A DNA stretch of 64,000 nt, from positions 20,764,261 to 20,828,260 of the forward strand of contig OX155963.1 of the NCBI GenBank assembly GCA_944548615.1, in the 5' to 3' direction. Position numbers and translations under genes: made by a program. The DNA comes from Micropterix aruncella (lineage: Eukaryota; Arthropoda; Insecta; Lepidoptera; Micropterigidae). The notes under the pieces were generated by a model that was given only the letters and a program-made list of their open reading frames with translations, did no database searches and had not been told where the DNA came from. Below, one piece after another: positions 34,372 through 45,646 of this stretch (positions are counted from its first letter, which is position 1; every line of letters starts with the position of its first letter).

Positions 34372-35330
34372 TGGCAACGACAATGACGAAAACCATGGAA
34401 ATCATTGACGTGAAACATTTATTTCCATCTTCAAGGCATACAATAATCAGTTTATTTCAGGTAGTAGGTTTTGTAGGTGCGGATGATTTGCACGCGGAGG
34501 GGTTTTATCTAACGACATATTCGAATAAATGCATTACTTTCAATAGTGAAAACATGGCTAGACTCGAATTTACCTGCGTTCAACATAAGAGAAATAAAAC
34601 GGGGGTTCAGCATTGACAAAAGAGATATCTATATCCACGATTGTGTCAATATTGGTTTAAGATATAATTGCTAGCCAATAGAATCAGCGAAGGAAATTAA
34701 ATACCTAGCTTGCTCCGAGATTAATGAATATTTTACACACTTCGATATTTAAGGATTGACACAGTTGTTCTTAAAAAAAGTCTTATTCAGTGGTTAATTG
34801 TTAAAGGAAGAACGGAAAATGAAAAAAAAATCATGACATTTCAAAAATAGCAACACATTTACACACACACACACCACACAATCTACACACCCTCCCATCT
34901 CTAATAATATAAAATGGCCCACATGTAAATAATAGTAAATTCAGCTTTTTATTTTTATAACATAATATTTTGTATTTAAATTTATTTTATAAATATTTTC
35001 TTCTACCTTCATTATATAATGATTATTCTGATTTTAATGATTATCTTGTTAATCATTAAAATCAGTTCAATAATATTTTATTAACATCTTCTTAAACTAA
35101 GCTTTAAAATTTAATATGATATCATGTAAAATTGGCGTTTTCCTTGGAACAGGCACTGCTTAGATAGGAGTGACGCAAAATTATTCTGTAAAAATATTTC
35201 CTAAATATTTTTTTCTCTAAATAAATAATCATTTGCATCGGCATCTGAAGAGATAACTCCATTCGATAGACGCAGATACAGCAAGGGATATTTCGCACGA
35301 ATGGGAGAACTTCGACGAATGATCATTAGT
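34372..35330 (+). repeat. Dispersed repeat family S, copy 1, split by ~700-bp insertion
   Basis: 34372-34535 (GGCAACGACAATGACGAAAA to TTATCTAACGACATATTCG) and 35232-35330 (CGGCATCTGAAGAG to GGGAGAACTTCGACGAA) are adjacent in the uninterrupted copy at 44383-44640. The intervening ~700 bp is therefore an insertion. It contains (CA)n near 34860 and a 16-bp-arm hairpin (CTGATTTTAATGATTA) at 35029-35066. The open frame at 34296-34616 lies inside and is not preserved in the second copy. Confidence 0.65.
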
Positions 35331-35339
35331 AACATAGTA

Positions 35340-35875
35340 ATGAAGAAATACCTCGTTCTCTGGCTGAAAAGTCATTCTTTAATAACGCTAGATAAGAAAC
35401 CTTAATAATTTAAAAACTCCTGCACAAGCCAATAAAGCTCCATTTAAGAATGTTCGACGTTATTTAGACACACTGTAAAATATTATTTATTAATCTTTAA
35501 TTAAAACAATACTATTGTGGATATAGCAGATCAACGATGGAAACTACGCTTCGCATGTGTTTTTGTATGAAATCATTTTAAAGTATGATTATAGCATGAA
35601 CGAGACAAGTTACGATTAAATAAGGTACTACATTTTTATAGAATATAAAATGTTTTATTTAAAAGTTTACCTTTAATATGTCTAAAATAATCATCTTTAG
35701 CATACCGTTACCTCTACGCTTCAATAGTATTATGGTAAATGTAACGAAGTCGCTTCTAGTAAATGTAACGAAAGTCGCTTTTGATAATATATTTAGCAAC
35801 ATCATATCATAAAATTGATACTACTAGTAGCCTAGGATTCCTAGGATTGTGTCAAGATCAAGATAAAATTAGTCA
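35340..35875. other. Unassigned AT-rich sequence
   Basis: GGTAAATGTAACGAAGTCGCTT-like sequence is duplicated at 35732-35785, and a CCTCTACGCTTC motif lies at 35712. No gene. Confidence 0.5.
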
Positions 35876-35879
35876 ACGG

Positions 35880-36262
35880 CAACTTATTTCCCCAATATTG
35901 CTCCAATTCTGTTAAAAGCGCCTCGTTTCTCCCATCCCATTCCACAGCGGAGGCCATTCTTGTTTCGCTTTTCATTACGACCGCAGTTACATCAAAAGTT
36001 TCGCTCGGCGCTCGCTCGGGCGAATCGCGGTTTATTGCATATTTGCAATTTAAATAAATGCCCAGCGGCAGCTTAATCAGCCGCGGGAGAATGCAGCCCG
36101 GCCTGTGGGAGCGAGACGTAAGGCATGCTCTATCTCGTCGCGTCCCTCTCGGAATACATCACCGCTCCGCCAATAAGAATACAAAGAGCACTTTCGGAAA
36201 GAGCACGGCGGGAAAAGGGGGTTGTCGCTCCTCGTCATTTCGTATTCGCGAATCCCTTAGAA
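35880..36262. other. GC-richer unique island
   Basis: Includes TTTCGCTCGGCGCTCGCTCG, an AT-rich core TTTATTGCATATTTGCAATT at 36030, and GCCCAGCGGCAGC with AGCCGCGGGAG. A frame from 36058 is open for 108 codons but runs on into the repeat region with no domain, so I do not call a gene. GC-rich flanks around an AT-rich homeodomain-like core suggest a regulatory element. Confidence 0.35.
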
Positions 36263-36272
36263 AAACAGTCAA

Positions 36273-37850
36273 TCAGACAAAGCGGTACAACGCTGAAACC
36301 CTGATTGAGTTTTTAAAAGAAATCGAATACTTATTCTCAGTAGACTGCAAAACGACTTTCATCAAATTTACTAGTAAATGGTAGAGATGATCGTATTATA
36401 GATCTACGCATACTAGAGATATGATAGTAAAAGGTTTTATTAGACAATTTCTTACTTTATGACGACGTATTACGTCATTTTAATGTAAGTATATTAGCCA
36501 ATGCTGTAACCACGAATTTAGAAAAACTTTCATCAGTTTCACATATGAAGCGTAGGAGTCGTATTTTGTTTCATATAATATAAATACTAAAGTTGTTTCA
36601 ATCAAATATTTATACTATGTTATATCAGAATGAAACAGAGTGGTACAACGCTGAAATATTGATTGGGTTTTTTGAAGAAATTGAATATTTACTCTATAGT
36701 CCAGTCATCAGATTTACTAGTAAAGCGTAGAGATCATCCTATCAAAAATACGAGACACATACTATAGATATGTCAGTAAAAGTTTTTAGTAGACAATTTT
36801 ATACTCTACAAAACGTATAACGTCATATTAATATAAGTGTATCAGCTAATGTTGCAATCTCGAATTTAGAACGACTTTTATCAATTTCACATATGAAGCA
36901 AAGACGTTGTAGTGATACGTGATGATGAATAATGCATCGAAAATTGTAAACGTTAAGCACTCTATTCAGTAGTCATATTTTTTTAATTTCAAGATTCAAT
37001 TGACGTCATTCACTTAGCAAAATTATCTATTTGCTTGATGACTAATAGCATTCAAAGAATTGATAATTTCGTTTTTTAAATGTGTTTTTCTTACGATGCA
37101 AATAATGTATGAAAATAGCGTCTTTCAAGTTTGTCTTTAACAGTTACAATAATTAATTAACAGGAAACAATCCCCTTCCTAGCACAACAAACACCAGATT
37201 AACGAATATAAAAGCGCGTACATTTAGCAAAATAATCACTCTCGTCAATATTATCAATGGTAAGCCATCTCTATTCTATTAGTTTTTTAGCAATTAAATG
37301 GTATAAATATTAACACTGTGTTTATTCCACCATATGTACGCCGAAGGAAAAGACTTCTACCTACAACCGTGAGCAACTGTTGATCAGATTTCCCACAGTC
37401 ATATTTTGTTTGATATAAAAGCAATACCAGAGTTACTTCAATCAAATATTCATAGTATGTTTTATTAGAATGATAGAGAGAGAGCGGTACAACGCTGAAA
37501 TTCCGGTTTAATTTTAAAAGAAATCGCATATCTATTTTCTAATCTACTTAGAAACAAAAGCGACTTTCATTAGATTCACTAGTAAATCGTAGAGTTATAA
37601 TATTATAGATATACATATACTAGAGATCTGCCAGTAAAGTTTTTAGTAGATGATTTCAGACTACGTGATAACGCACTGCATTATTTTATTGTATTTGTTC
37701 ATCGTTTAATTGTTATTAACTAACTCTGTTTTCGCGAATTTAGAATAACTTTCGCCAGTTTCACATATGAATCGTAGAAGTCATCTTTTGTTTGACCGAC
37801 TATCAATACTAGAGTTATTTTAATCAAATATTTTTAGTATGTTCTATATA
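36273..37850 (+). repeat. Diverged triplicated repeat (units ~285-450 bp) with GCGTAGAG motifs
   Basis: Three units share, in order, GCGGTACAACGCTGAAA-like sequence (36281, 36640, 37475), TTTACTAGTAAA or a variant followed by a GTAGAG motif (36368, 36711, 37578), GTCAGTAAAAG(T)TTTTAGTAGA-like sequence, and TTTCACATATGAA followed by CGTAG-like sequence (36536, 36886, 37758). Units begin near 36273, 36626 and 37400. None has a conserved open frame. Confidence 0.8.
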
Positions 37851-37854
37851 CTCT

Positions 37855-38285
37855 ACAAAATAAGCTATATTTTGATGTAGTTTCTGTAATTTATACTAAA
37901 ATCATGATAAAAACTAAAAAAAATCTGATTCATATGTAAAGCGTAGAGGTCATCTTTTATGCGATTCAGCGATTTATGTTTCACACACATTTGCAAAGAA
38001 ATAATTTAAAATTAAAATTTCTTATAGGCACTTAATGTCGACTATTTTTAATCACTACGGTTTTTTAATGCCGATTTTTTACCTCGTCTGTTATGTTATC
38101 ACTAGGTAGCCTTGATTTTTTACACAGATATATATTTTTTATGTACTAGCACAAGCTAAGCTTAGTGGAGCAACATGCGACAAGGTATACGACTCATGCT
38201 ATGTGTTATTGTCTTTCATGAATGTGTAGCGTATTTTTAAAGCTAATGTTTTTTAATTTTAATGCTATAAAAAAATAAAAATAAA
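37855..38285. other. Unassigned AT-rich sequence
   Basis: Contains TAAAGCGTAGAGGTCATC at 37935, a copy of the recurring motif outside the triplicated units. No gene. Confidence 0.5.
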
Positions 38286-38289
38286 TGGC

Positions 38290-38690
38290 TTATAATTCGC
38301 ATTAGCTAGTCGATCGGCATTTCTTTCTGTAGTACCGCCGAACTTCACCGTTACCCCATGATCTGCTTCTCTATTCCGGGCCACTGCTGCACGGGAACCC
38401 CTCTCCGGTAAAAAAGAGAAAGTTGTCATCAGCGGCGCGGCACCCGAATACAAATGGGCTCGGATGGGAGCCGGAGGCAGATGTCGCGTCAGGAATCGTC
38501 AATAGATTTTTTTAATCAATCTCTTCTGATTTAGCATGTCAATGTTTTTTATGAGGAGATAAACTTTTACGGCGAAATCCGTCCCTGGGTAAACGACGGG
38601 GCGGGCACCCGAGTGAAACCCTTCCCTGTGACGTCACAATCGTTCGTCGGAGGTTTTATGAACGACGATCGGAAATATCTGTCTATAGTT
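38290..38690. other. GC-richer unique island
   Basis: Includes CAGCGGCGCGGCACCCG, a CRE-like TGACGTCA at 38630 within GTGACGTCACAATCG, and GACGGGGCGGGCACCCGAG. No open frame with a domain. Candidate regulatory DNA. Confidence 0.35.
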
Positions 38691-38999
38691 AAAAGCGTAG
38701 AGGCTGTTTTCGTGTCTTGTTCAGCAATATTTGAAATAAATCTCAACTTTTTTTAAGGCTTTTGATCTACGTTCTGCAGGATAATAGATATTAGATTTCC
38801 CAATCAGTACTACGATTTGGCAGCTAGGAAATTTGTAGCACCTGTTGGAGCCCTGTCGGTCCAACATACCCACAACAAAAAAGTAATTTCCACAGAATGG
38901 AAACCGCAAACCCGCTCAAATCTACACGAGTCAGCTGCAGTTAATTTCCAACTAAATTCGGCAATTTATGCACAGTCAAGCGATGACTCATGTCATTTC

Positions 39000-39500
39000 T
39001 TCTGATCGATACACATGTCGCACCCCACTCATAGCTGTTACATCACCGCTCACGGTATAAAACGTAGTACATTTCAATCAATCGATATCATTTCTTTGGC
39101 GGATAGTTACCGCGACTACGCGTCATTATCAAGCAGTACCTGCATTACCCGCGATACCGATCGTCAAGCCTCGCTCCTCGACTACACACTTCGGACACAC
39201 TACTACGGCTTCACCTCGCGCCCACACCAATACACTACGGCGAAATAACAATCAAGGCGTTAAGAACTGGCGACTCACTTCAACCTTCTGATTAAATACT
39301 TCTACTTCGACATCCACGACTTTCATTCACGGAGAAAACTTCGCGATGAGATCCACCCTTCGCTCACAATCAATTGGAGTCTAGTGAAGGGTGGCAACTC
39401 TCACACACCCGAAACGTCGGGTGCTACAAATTTTACGCGGTAAATTCGTTTTCTATCCTATTTATAATGTCAAACAACCGCGATAGTCTTCGATTTTATA
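39000..39500. repeat. Possible element ending in the fold-back-related sequence
   Basis: Bases 39408-39500 are the reverse complement of 52371-52462, one arm of the fold-back at 52406-52572 plus its outer flank. The sequence on the inner side (39000-39400, CT- and CA-rich, with open frames but no domain) has no second copy, so how far the element extends is unclear. Confidence 0.5.
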
Positions 39501-39639
39501 CTTTTCTTGTATACTTACGAACGCTAAGCTTTAGACTCGTCATATAAACGATAATCCTCTTCTCGGTAATAAAGACCGCTTATAGCACACTAAAGCCTAT
39601 CCCCAAGTGTATATAAAGTTAGCAAAAAACGTCCAGTTA

Positions 39640-39905
39640 TCACACCGAGCCACCCCCGCCGGCCGCGGCCGCCTCATTCTTATCTATCGGAAGGAAGTGA
39701 GAAAAGATGCCTGACCATTTTTCTACCCTCAGCGCCCTTCCGCTGTAGATAATTCGATTATCGTCGACGGTGTGGGACGGGACGGGTCCGAGACGCGACG
39801 TGAAAGTATCATCGGCCGCTTTATAGAGGTAATGCCGCGATAATGGGAAAAGTTTATGTTGTTATAATAGGCGACTGGGCGGGTGATTACGGATGCTAAC
39901 CACTT
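39640..39905. other. GC-richer unique island
   Basis: CCACCCCCGCCGGCCGCGGC, CTTATCTATCGG (GATA-like), GTGGGACGGGACGGGTCCGA and a second GATAA-type site follow each other with no coding signal. It resembles a compact enhancer or promoter-proximal island. Confidence 0.35.
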
Positions 39906-39909
39906 GGAA

Positions 39910-40715
39910 ACGAAATACTCGAATTGAGTACTTTTCAAAAATGTTTCGAGTAGTTTTATGTAACTACTTCTCTCAGAGCTGGTGACATCGATGAGAATGA
40001 ATTGCTAGAAAACGAGAAAAAATCTTGGTTTAAGTAGGCCTCAAATGTGAGTTTTTTTCAAATCGATACACCATCCATAGAAAATATTAGAGTTTTTTTT
40101 AAATTTATATGTCATCCATACACAATCTTTGATTCTGAACTTTCTGTGACATTTTTGTTAAATTAGTGACATTGTAACGTGTTAACACAAAGAAGGTTTA
40201 GGACATTGATTGCCCTTCACGCGATACCGCGTGGTTGTCGCTAATCTATTTCTGTCTGTTTGTCTATCTCTCTGTCTGACTGAATCATTGATATCTCACG
40301 AAAGCGTTGTCCGATTTTGAAGATGCAGCATCATTCAGATCATTCAATCTTTCTCATATCAGTTTTGTTTATCCAATGCAAAGATCTGATTATATTTTGC
40401 TGGCCGTCCATAAACCAAGTCAGGTAGCTGCCATTAAAAATGGACAAATGGAAAATACCCTTTTAAACCGTACGATCAAAAACTTTAATTAGTTTAACAA
40501 ATTAAAAAAAAACGATTATCAAGAAATTTTTGAAATCTGATTATTACTTTGGTTAGAACGATAGGCTTAAGAGGCCATAACTCAAGAACGCGTTAGCCGA
40601 TTTAGAAATTCTATTACCAATTAGTATTATTCATCGATGGACAGAACCTATAGCGAAAGAACGGAAAGGATAATACAAAATTTTAACAAAAAAAAAAGTT
40701 ATTTAAAAAAAAATA
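39910..40715. other. Unassigned; possible Helitron-like body
   Basis: CTGTCTGTTTGTCTATCTCTCTGTCTGAC at 40249-40280, followed by CGAAAGCGTTGTCCGATTTT, resembles sequence often found inside arthropod Helitrons, but no TC or CTAG termini were found. No gene. Confidence 0.3.
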
Positions 40716-40719
40716 TATA

Positions 40720-41555
40720 AGTGCAGCAGCCATTTCATGGTCAAACTTAAAACGGGCTATCATAATTGAATGCGTATACAAAATTTCGTGACTGTGCAGT
40801 AGACCGTTGAGGAGTTCCCTCCTTGAAAGCCAACCCTAGGTGCCGTAGTCCTGTGCCCTCATCATGGGGAGCTAACGGGCCCATGATGGGGAGTCTGGGA
40901 ACCGTATTGTTTCCTATAGAGCGGGGGTGATTGCGTACCTTACGGCGACTGCTCTTGAATTGACCATTGGCCATCCGATCCCGGTTCAGAGCCGGGCAAA
41001 GGACGCCTTGGTCCGCGATAGATTCGGTGTACTCCGTTTCACCGCTTCGTAAGGGAGAGGACCGCGCAAGCGACCTCGAACTCGGAACAAATCGAGAGAC
41101 CGGAGAAATCTGGTCACAATTGGAAGTGAGGGCGCGAGTATCTCGAGCCCGCCGGGTTTATTTCTGGCTAACTCGCGGTAAGGCGTTGGACTCTCACGGG
41201 TTGTGGCGTAGCTAGACGTTGGATTGCTATTGTCCAAAGTCTTCTACGTTCACTGCAGGTCGATAGAACGACTAATCGTTAAAACGTCCTGTGGTGACGG
41301 GCTTGCCCGTTGTAGTCGACACCGCAAGATGCCGTAGTCCTGTCATGATGAAACTTAGAACGGGCTATCATAACTGAATGCGTATACAAAATTTTGTGTC
41401 TGTGCTGTTGACCGTTGAGGAGTCCCCTCGTTGGGCCCCAACTCTGGGTGAAGAATCAGGTCATGCTTACAATAAAGAAATGCATTGTCATCGGAACTGA
41501 ACCAACATGTAAATTCTCAACTTTATATGATACTATTTGAGGAGTTCCATCAATT
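40720..41555 (+). mobile_element. Family V element, copy V4, interrupted by family A
   Basis: A V copy with one to two 118-bp units (40720-40854) continues after the family A insertion at 41344 with the rest of the unit and then AGAATCAGGTCATGCTTACA and GTCATCGGAACTGAACCAAC. Removing 40855-41343 restores the unit. The V element is older than the A insertion. Confidence 0.8.
40855..41329 (-). mobile_element. Family A retroposon, copy A5, with 14-bp target duplication
   Basis: TGCCGTAGTCCTGT is present at 40841-40854 and 41330-41343, flanking the copy exactly. Read on the minus strand it starts TCTTGCGGTGTCGACTACAA and ends with GGGCCCGTTAGCTCCCC. It lacks about 200 bp of the 3' half found in the 56373 copy, joining the GGGAGTCTGGGAA block straight to the terminal block. 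Confidence 0.9.
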
Positions 41556-41559
41556 CCTC

Positions 41560-41953
41560 ATGGATCCCATCATCAGAACAGGATATTGATAAAAATGAGA
41601 CCAATCTGGAAGTATATCCTTTCACATGAAAAGCAACCAAATTGGTTCATAAATGACGGGGAGTTCTGAGGTAACAAACATTTTAAAAAATACTACCGAT
41701 TTGATAACCTCCTTTTTTTATGTCTGTTAAAAAAGAACGGAAGCTTTAGCTTTCCGACCTGAAATGGATCCGGAATCTGCCATACATACGGACGACTGAG
41801 AAATCACTTTTTCATCGGTACAGTCGCGAAAATACCATTATCTATTGAAATGAATTCGAAGAACAGTTTGTCGAAAAAAAGATTGTCTAATAAAAGAGTA
41901 TTTTTGGAATCGGACTGTGCGTGCGTTTTCGGGCTAAGAAAAATAAAGCTGAT
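41560..41953. other. Unassigned sequence
   Basis: No gene or element recognised. Confidence 0.45.
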
Positions 41954-41967
41954 TGACGTAAGGGGCC

Positions 41968-42413
41968 AACTAGAGTTGTCAACTGCAACAGGCGAACCCG
42001 TCACCTCAGGAAGTTTTAACGATTAATCGTTCTGTCTCCCTGGAGTGAGCGCAGAAGACTTGGACAAACATAGTCCACCGTCAAGCTCCGCCACATGCCC
42101 GTAAGAGACCAACGCCTTAACCGCGAGATAGCCAGGAGTGTTACCCAGCGGGCTTACACTCACACCCTTACTTTCAATTGCGACTGGATTACTCTAGTCT
42201 CTCGATTGGTTACGAGTTCGTGGTCGCTTGCGCGGTCCTCTCCCTTACGAATCGGTGAAACGGTGTATACCGAATCTATCGCGGACCACGGGAGGCGGCG
42301 GCGGCCTCCACTTCATGCGTGAAGGCCGCCGGATGAGTGTTGACCCGTGAGTGTGACCAACCCTGAACAGAATGGGTCTTCGTGGCTAACTCAGCAAGGG
42401 CCCATTAGCTCCC
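41968..42413 (+). mobile_element. Family A retroposon, copy A6, with 14-bp target duplication
   Basis: TGACGTAAGGGGCC stands at 41954-41967 and 42414-42427. The copy runs from GTTGTCAACTGCAACAGGCG through AATCTATCGCGGACCACGG to GGGCCCATTAGCTCCC. A junction at GGGAGGCGGCGGCGGCCTCC (about 42290) replaces some 230 bp of the full-length sequence. Non-coding. Confidence 0.9.
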
Positions 42414-42893
42414 TGACGTAAGGGGCCGTAACTTTTTAAAGGATTTATCCGACCTATAAAATTCTATCGCAAATTAGTTTTATTAATTGTATGGATGAGT
42501 TGATTAGAGCTGCCTTCTAAAACCTGATCCGAGCCCAGCATTCGAAAAATACTTTTACTTTTCATATCAGTACTAGCTAAAACTCTTCGAGATCGACGGT
42601 CAATTCATTGACAGTAATGTTTCAAAAATAAACGGAAACATGCTTCTTATTTATGTAAGAATAATATTTCTTTGGATTAATTCGATTACGTTGCGGTGTC
42701 TCTTGATCTACGATCAGGAATGTCACCAAGGTCTTGGAGAAAACGGACAGCAACAATCGAAGAGCGACGCATACGTGATATGACGTGTGAAAGATAGTAA
42801 ATAAAAGTTTCGCGCCAATTCAGCTTACTTTAGTAACTATACGCTAGATAGCGGTGTAATGATTGAAATATTTAAAATTTGTTTGTAACTATA

Positions 42894-43600
42894 CTAGCTG
42901 ACCCGACAGACGTTGTCCTGTCCAAATTTTAATAAATTTGTTTCAACAAAGAAGGCGTTTAGTGGTACTAGCAAATTCCAACAGAGAGCGCTTAATCGAT
43001 ATGTAATCCGTAATTTTAATAAATGCTAATGACAAATATCGAACAATACTTCAACAATACCAACCAAAAAATGCAGTGAATTGGTAATTTTATCTCCTAA
43101 TGATTCATATTTTATTGCTAATTTTTGTCAACAAAAGCCGGCCTACGAAGTCGTATTCGCGAATTCCAACAGAGAGCGCTTAATTTTTGATAAAATATGC
43201 AAAGGAAACATATCGAACAATATGTAAAAACGCACTGAGTGGCTAATTTTAACACCATTTAAAACTCGTAATGATGAAATTATGTATATTGATTAGGATT
43301 CATATTTTATTGTCTAATTAAATATCAGAGCGCATAGTGGTAATCGCGATTTCCAACAGTAATGTCTTAACATTTGTTTCAAGTTCTTTATTGAATATAC
43401 CGTCTACTAATGAATTTTTCGCGATTGCAAAACTTATATTATTATTGTCATTATTACATTTTTCCACTATCAACGTGCTCATGTTATTTCAATCGTAATT
43501 TGTGATGCAAGCGTTGTAAACTGTTCATAGGATATTAAATTAGTTTTGTTTAATTAGGTTTTGAGCATACTCGTATCTGCCATCTATACGTTCATTATAA
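42894..43600 (-). mobile_element. Helitron-like element, 3' end on minus strand
   Basis: Read on the minus strand the left edge is GACAGGACAACGTCTGTCGG, then GTCAG, CTAG and T. That is a GACAG/CTGTC hairpin a few bases before a terminal CTAG followed by T, the standard Helitron 3' end. CTAG occupies 42894-42897. The interior carries repeated AAATTCCAACAGAGAGCGCT at about 42976 and 43163 and a diverged copy near 43350. The 5' end is not certain; TCTATACGTTCATTATAAA near 43583 may be a terminus remnant. No Rep/helicase gene, so non-autonomous. Confidence 0.65.
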
Positions 43601-43602
43601 AA

Positions 43603-44338
43603 CTAGCTTTTGCCCGTGCCCACTTCGTTGGCAGGTAAACATTTTTACTTGTGATGAAATTATGAGTATGATTCGGTTAGTACTGAGTGCTATGATTTAT
43701 TTCCTGACTGCCAAGAGGAGGGTTATATTTTTACTGCATATGTATGTGAATGAAATGATATGCATATGTACTAACAGTGAATGAAATGATTATGATTGAA
43801 TAAATTATGTTTATTTTAATTGTTTAAAACTTCTCTGTATACTATATTAGATGTAATGTTATTATTTGGTAGCAAAATATATTGTCTTTCAGGAGTTTCA
43901 ACCTGAGATACGGTCGCGGTTCCATACCTATGTCGTATTATCTCTTTAAATATTTATGCAGTAAAAGGGAAAAGTCTTTTGTTTTAAATACTTGAGACGA
44001 TAAATTTACTTACGTTGATAAGAATTCATAATTGTTGATAATATGATCAATAAACATGACCTAACGATTTAAATATTTTTTTAAATATAAAAAACTACTT
44101 TTTGTGAGTTAAATATAAAATTTAGACATATGCTGTCGCTGACTTTTTTGTAGGCATTACCAATCCCTACAACTGTTCTCTAGAACTCAATCATATATCA
44201 CTCATCGTTAAGGCAGCGTTCGTAAGAAAAGTTTTCATTCGACCGTTTTTAAATAGAATTTTCAAAATCAGTTAAGTAGATCCAAAGATTACTCCCTACA
44301 ACCTCATAAACTCACACTTTTTATAATATTAGTATAGA
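43603..44338 (-). mobile_element. Lep1-type non-autonomous Helitron
   Basis: Read on the minus strand the element starts TCTATACTAATATTATAAA (from 44338) and ends GGGCACGGGCAAAAGCTAG (43603), preceded by A and followed by T. This matches Helitron rules (insertion between A and T, 5'-TC, 3' hairpin then CTAG), and the 5' and 3' sequences are those of the abundant lepidopteran Lep1 group as I recall it. Length 736 bp, no coding sequence. Confidence 0.8.
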
Positions 44339-44382
44339 TAAAATAAAATACAAAAAAAACTATTATTGTCAAAAATTAACAA

Positions 44383-44640
44383 CGACGATTGACGAAAAGC
44401 CCTAAATCATTGACGTGGCACATTGATTTCCATCGTTAAGGCATACAATAATCAGTTTATTTTAGGTGGTAGGCTTTGTAGGTGCTGATGGCTTGCGCGC
44501 GGAGGGGGGTTTATCTAACGCCATCATTCGCTCGGCATCTGAAGGGATTACTCCATTCGATAGACACAGATATAGGAGCAGATATTTTGCATTGAATGGG
44601 AGAACTTCGACGAACCATCATTAGTGTATATGGAATATTA
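44383..44640 (+). repeat. Dispersed repeat family S, copy 2 (uninterrupted)
   Basis: Matches 34372-34535 and 35232-35330 as one continuous stretch (GGCATACAATAATCAGTTTA near 44441, GCGGAGGGGGGTTTATCTAA near 44500, CGGCATCTGAAGGG near 44533, GGGAGAACTTCGACGAA near 44599). Non-coding. Confidence 0.65.
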
Positions 44641-45039
44641 GGACAAGTTAGAAGACTCGAGAACGAACACGTGATTTGCGTATTTCAAGTATTTACTCTA
44701 GATATGTATTGATGTTGTGCTTCATTAGTTGAAAGCCACGCGAATTATTTACTACCGTAGCTTACAAGCGAACATGCCACAAAATTCCTTACCATTCAAG
44801 TTACATATGAATGAATTTAATTTGAATTTACTTTCCTGGCCCACCAACCGACGACAAGGGTAGGTATTGTAAACGCGCTGATTTATTTTCTAGCAGAGAT
44901 GCTGACGCCACGCGCTCGGATATGAAGCAGTCTGACCATATGTTTCGAGTTCGTCATTGCATCCACTGTCTACTGATGAATTTTCAGCTTTTCATCAGAC
45001 AATTTCAGCTCATATCATACGACAATTTCAGTTGTAAGA

Positions 45040-45107
45040 AATTGTCGTATGAAAATAAACTCCCCTATTATGAAATTCCACAATAAAGAGTAGAAGCAAA
45101 CAAACAA
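45040..45107 (+). mobile_element. tRNA-SINE tail fragment
   Basis: ACAATAAAGAGTAGAAGCAA preceded by TTGTCGTATGA and CCCCTATTATGAAATTCC-like sequence matches the last ~75 bp of the SINE at 6639-6855. The tRNA head is missing (5' truncated). AAACAAACAAACA ends it. A local inverted repeat, CATACGACAATTTCAG / AAATTGTCGTATG, lies just upstream at 45015-45052. Confidence 0.7.
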
Positions 45108-45339
45108 ACATTTGTATTTAAGCTCCGTAAGTATGGGCTGTATCTTTTTCCAAGATTGTTGTTGATTTTCTTACCTAATTACTAGTTATTCAATTTAAAA
45201 TAACGACTTTATTATGCCACTCTTTAAAAATGTCCTACGGTATTTTTAATTCACATCATGCGCCGTTGTGATCCTTTAACACGGTATCATGTAATGCGAT
45301 TCACAAAGCGTTCTACAATATTCTCTGTGCCCTTAAATC

Positions 45340-45646
45340 AGAATCCTTTGTCCCTTCAGAAGGTCGCTGGGCAGAATAACGGTATTAATTACCGTCGACG
45401 CCTGGCGTAGCGGAGGGCTGCGTAGCGCCCTCGTAGCCTCCGTCGCCCGGGGTACACTCGACTGCACTGATGAGTCTCAAATTGAATTCTGATTCCGCTC
45501 GGAATTCGCACCGAGCAGGCATTTGACGAAGCGCTCGAATCCCCTGGGTTTCGACTGATCACGCATGTTAACGACCGCAGCTTAACGACCTGTATGGGTA
45601 AGTCCCGTTGGGGAGGATTACAGCTTCCGAAATGTGTAGTAGGTCA
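45340..45646. other. GC-richer unique island abutting the gap
   Basis: Contains GACGCCTGGCGTAGCGGAGG, CCTCCGTCGCCCGGGGTACA and the palindromic GGTATTAATTACC at 45380. No domain in open frames. Ends at the assembly gap, so its relation to the LINE on the other side is unknown. Confidence 0.35.

Noticed and set aside
34296..34616. 106-codon plus-strand frame
   Set aside because: It lies in repeat family S and is disrupted in the second copy at 44383.
36058..36384. 108-codon plus-strand frame
   Set aside because: It spans a GC island and then the triplicated repeat; the other repeat units do not keep the frame.
40967..41237. Opposed 80-codon frames in family A copies (also at 14478-14839 and 56449-57015)
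   Set aside because: They recur only because the repeat recurs; other copies break them with stops and indels, so I found no sign of protein-level constraint.
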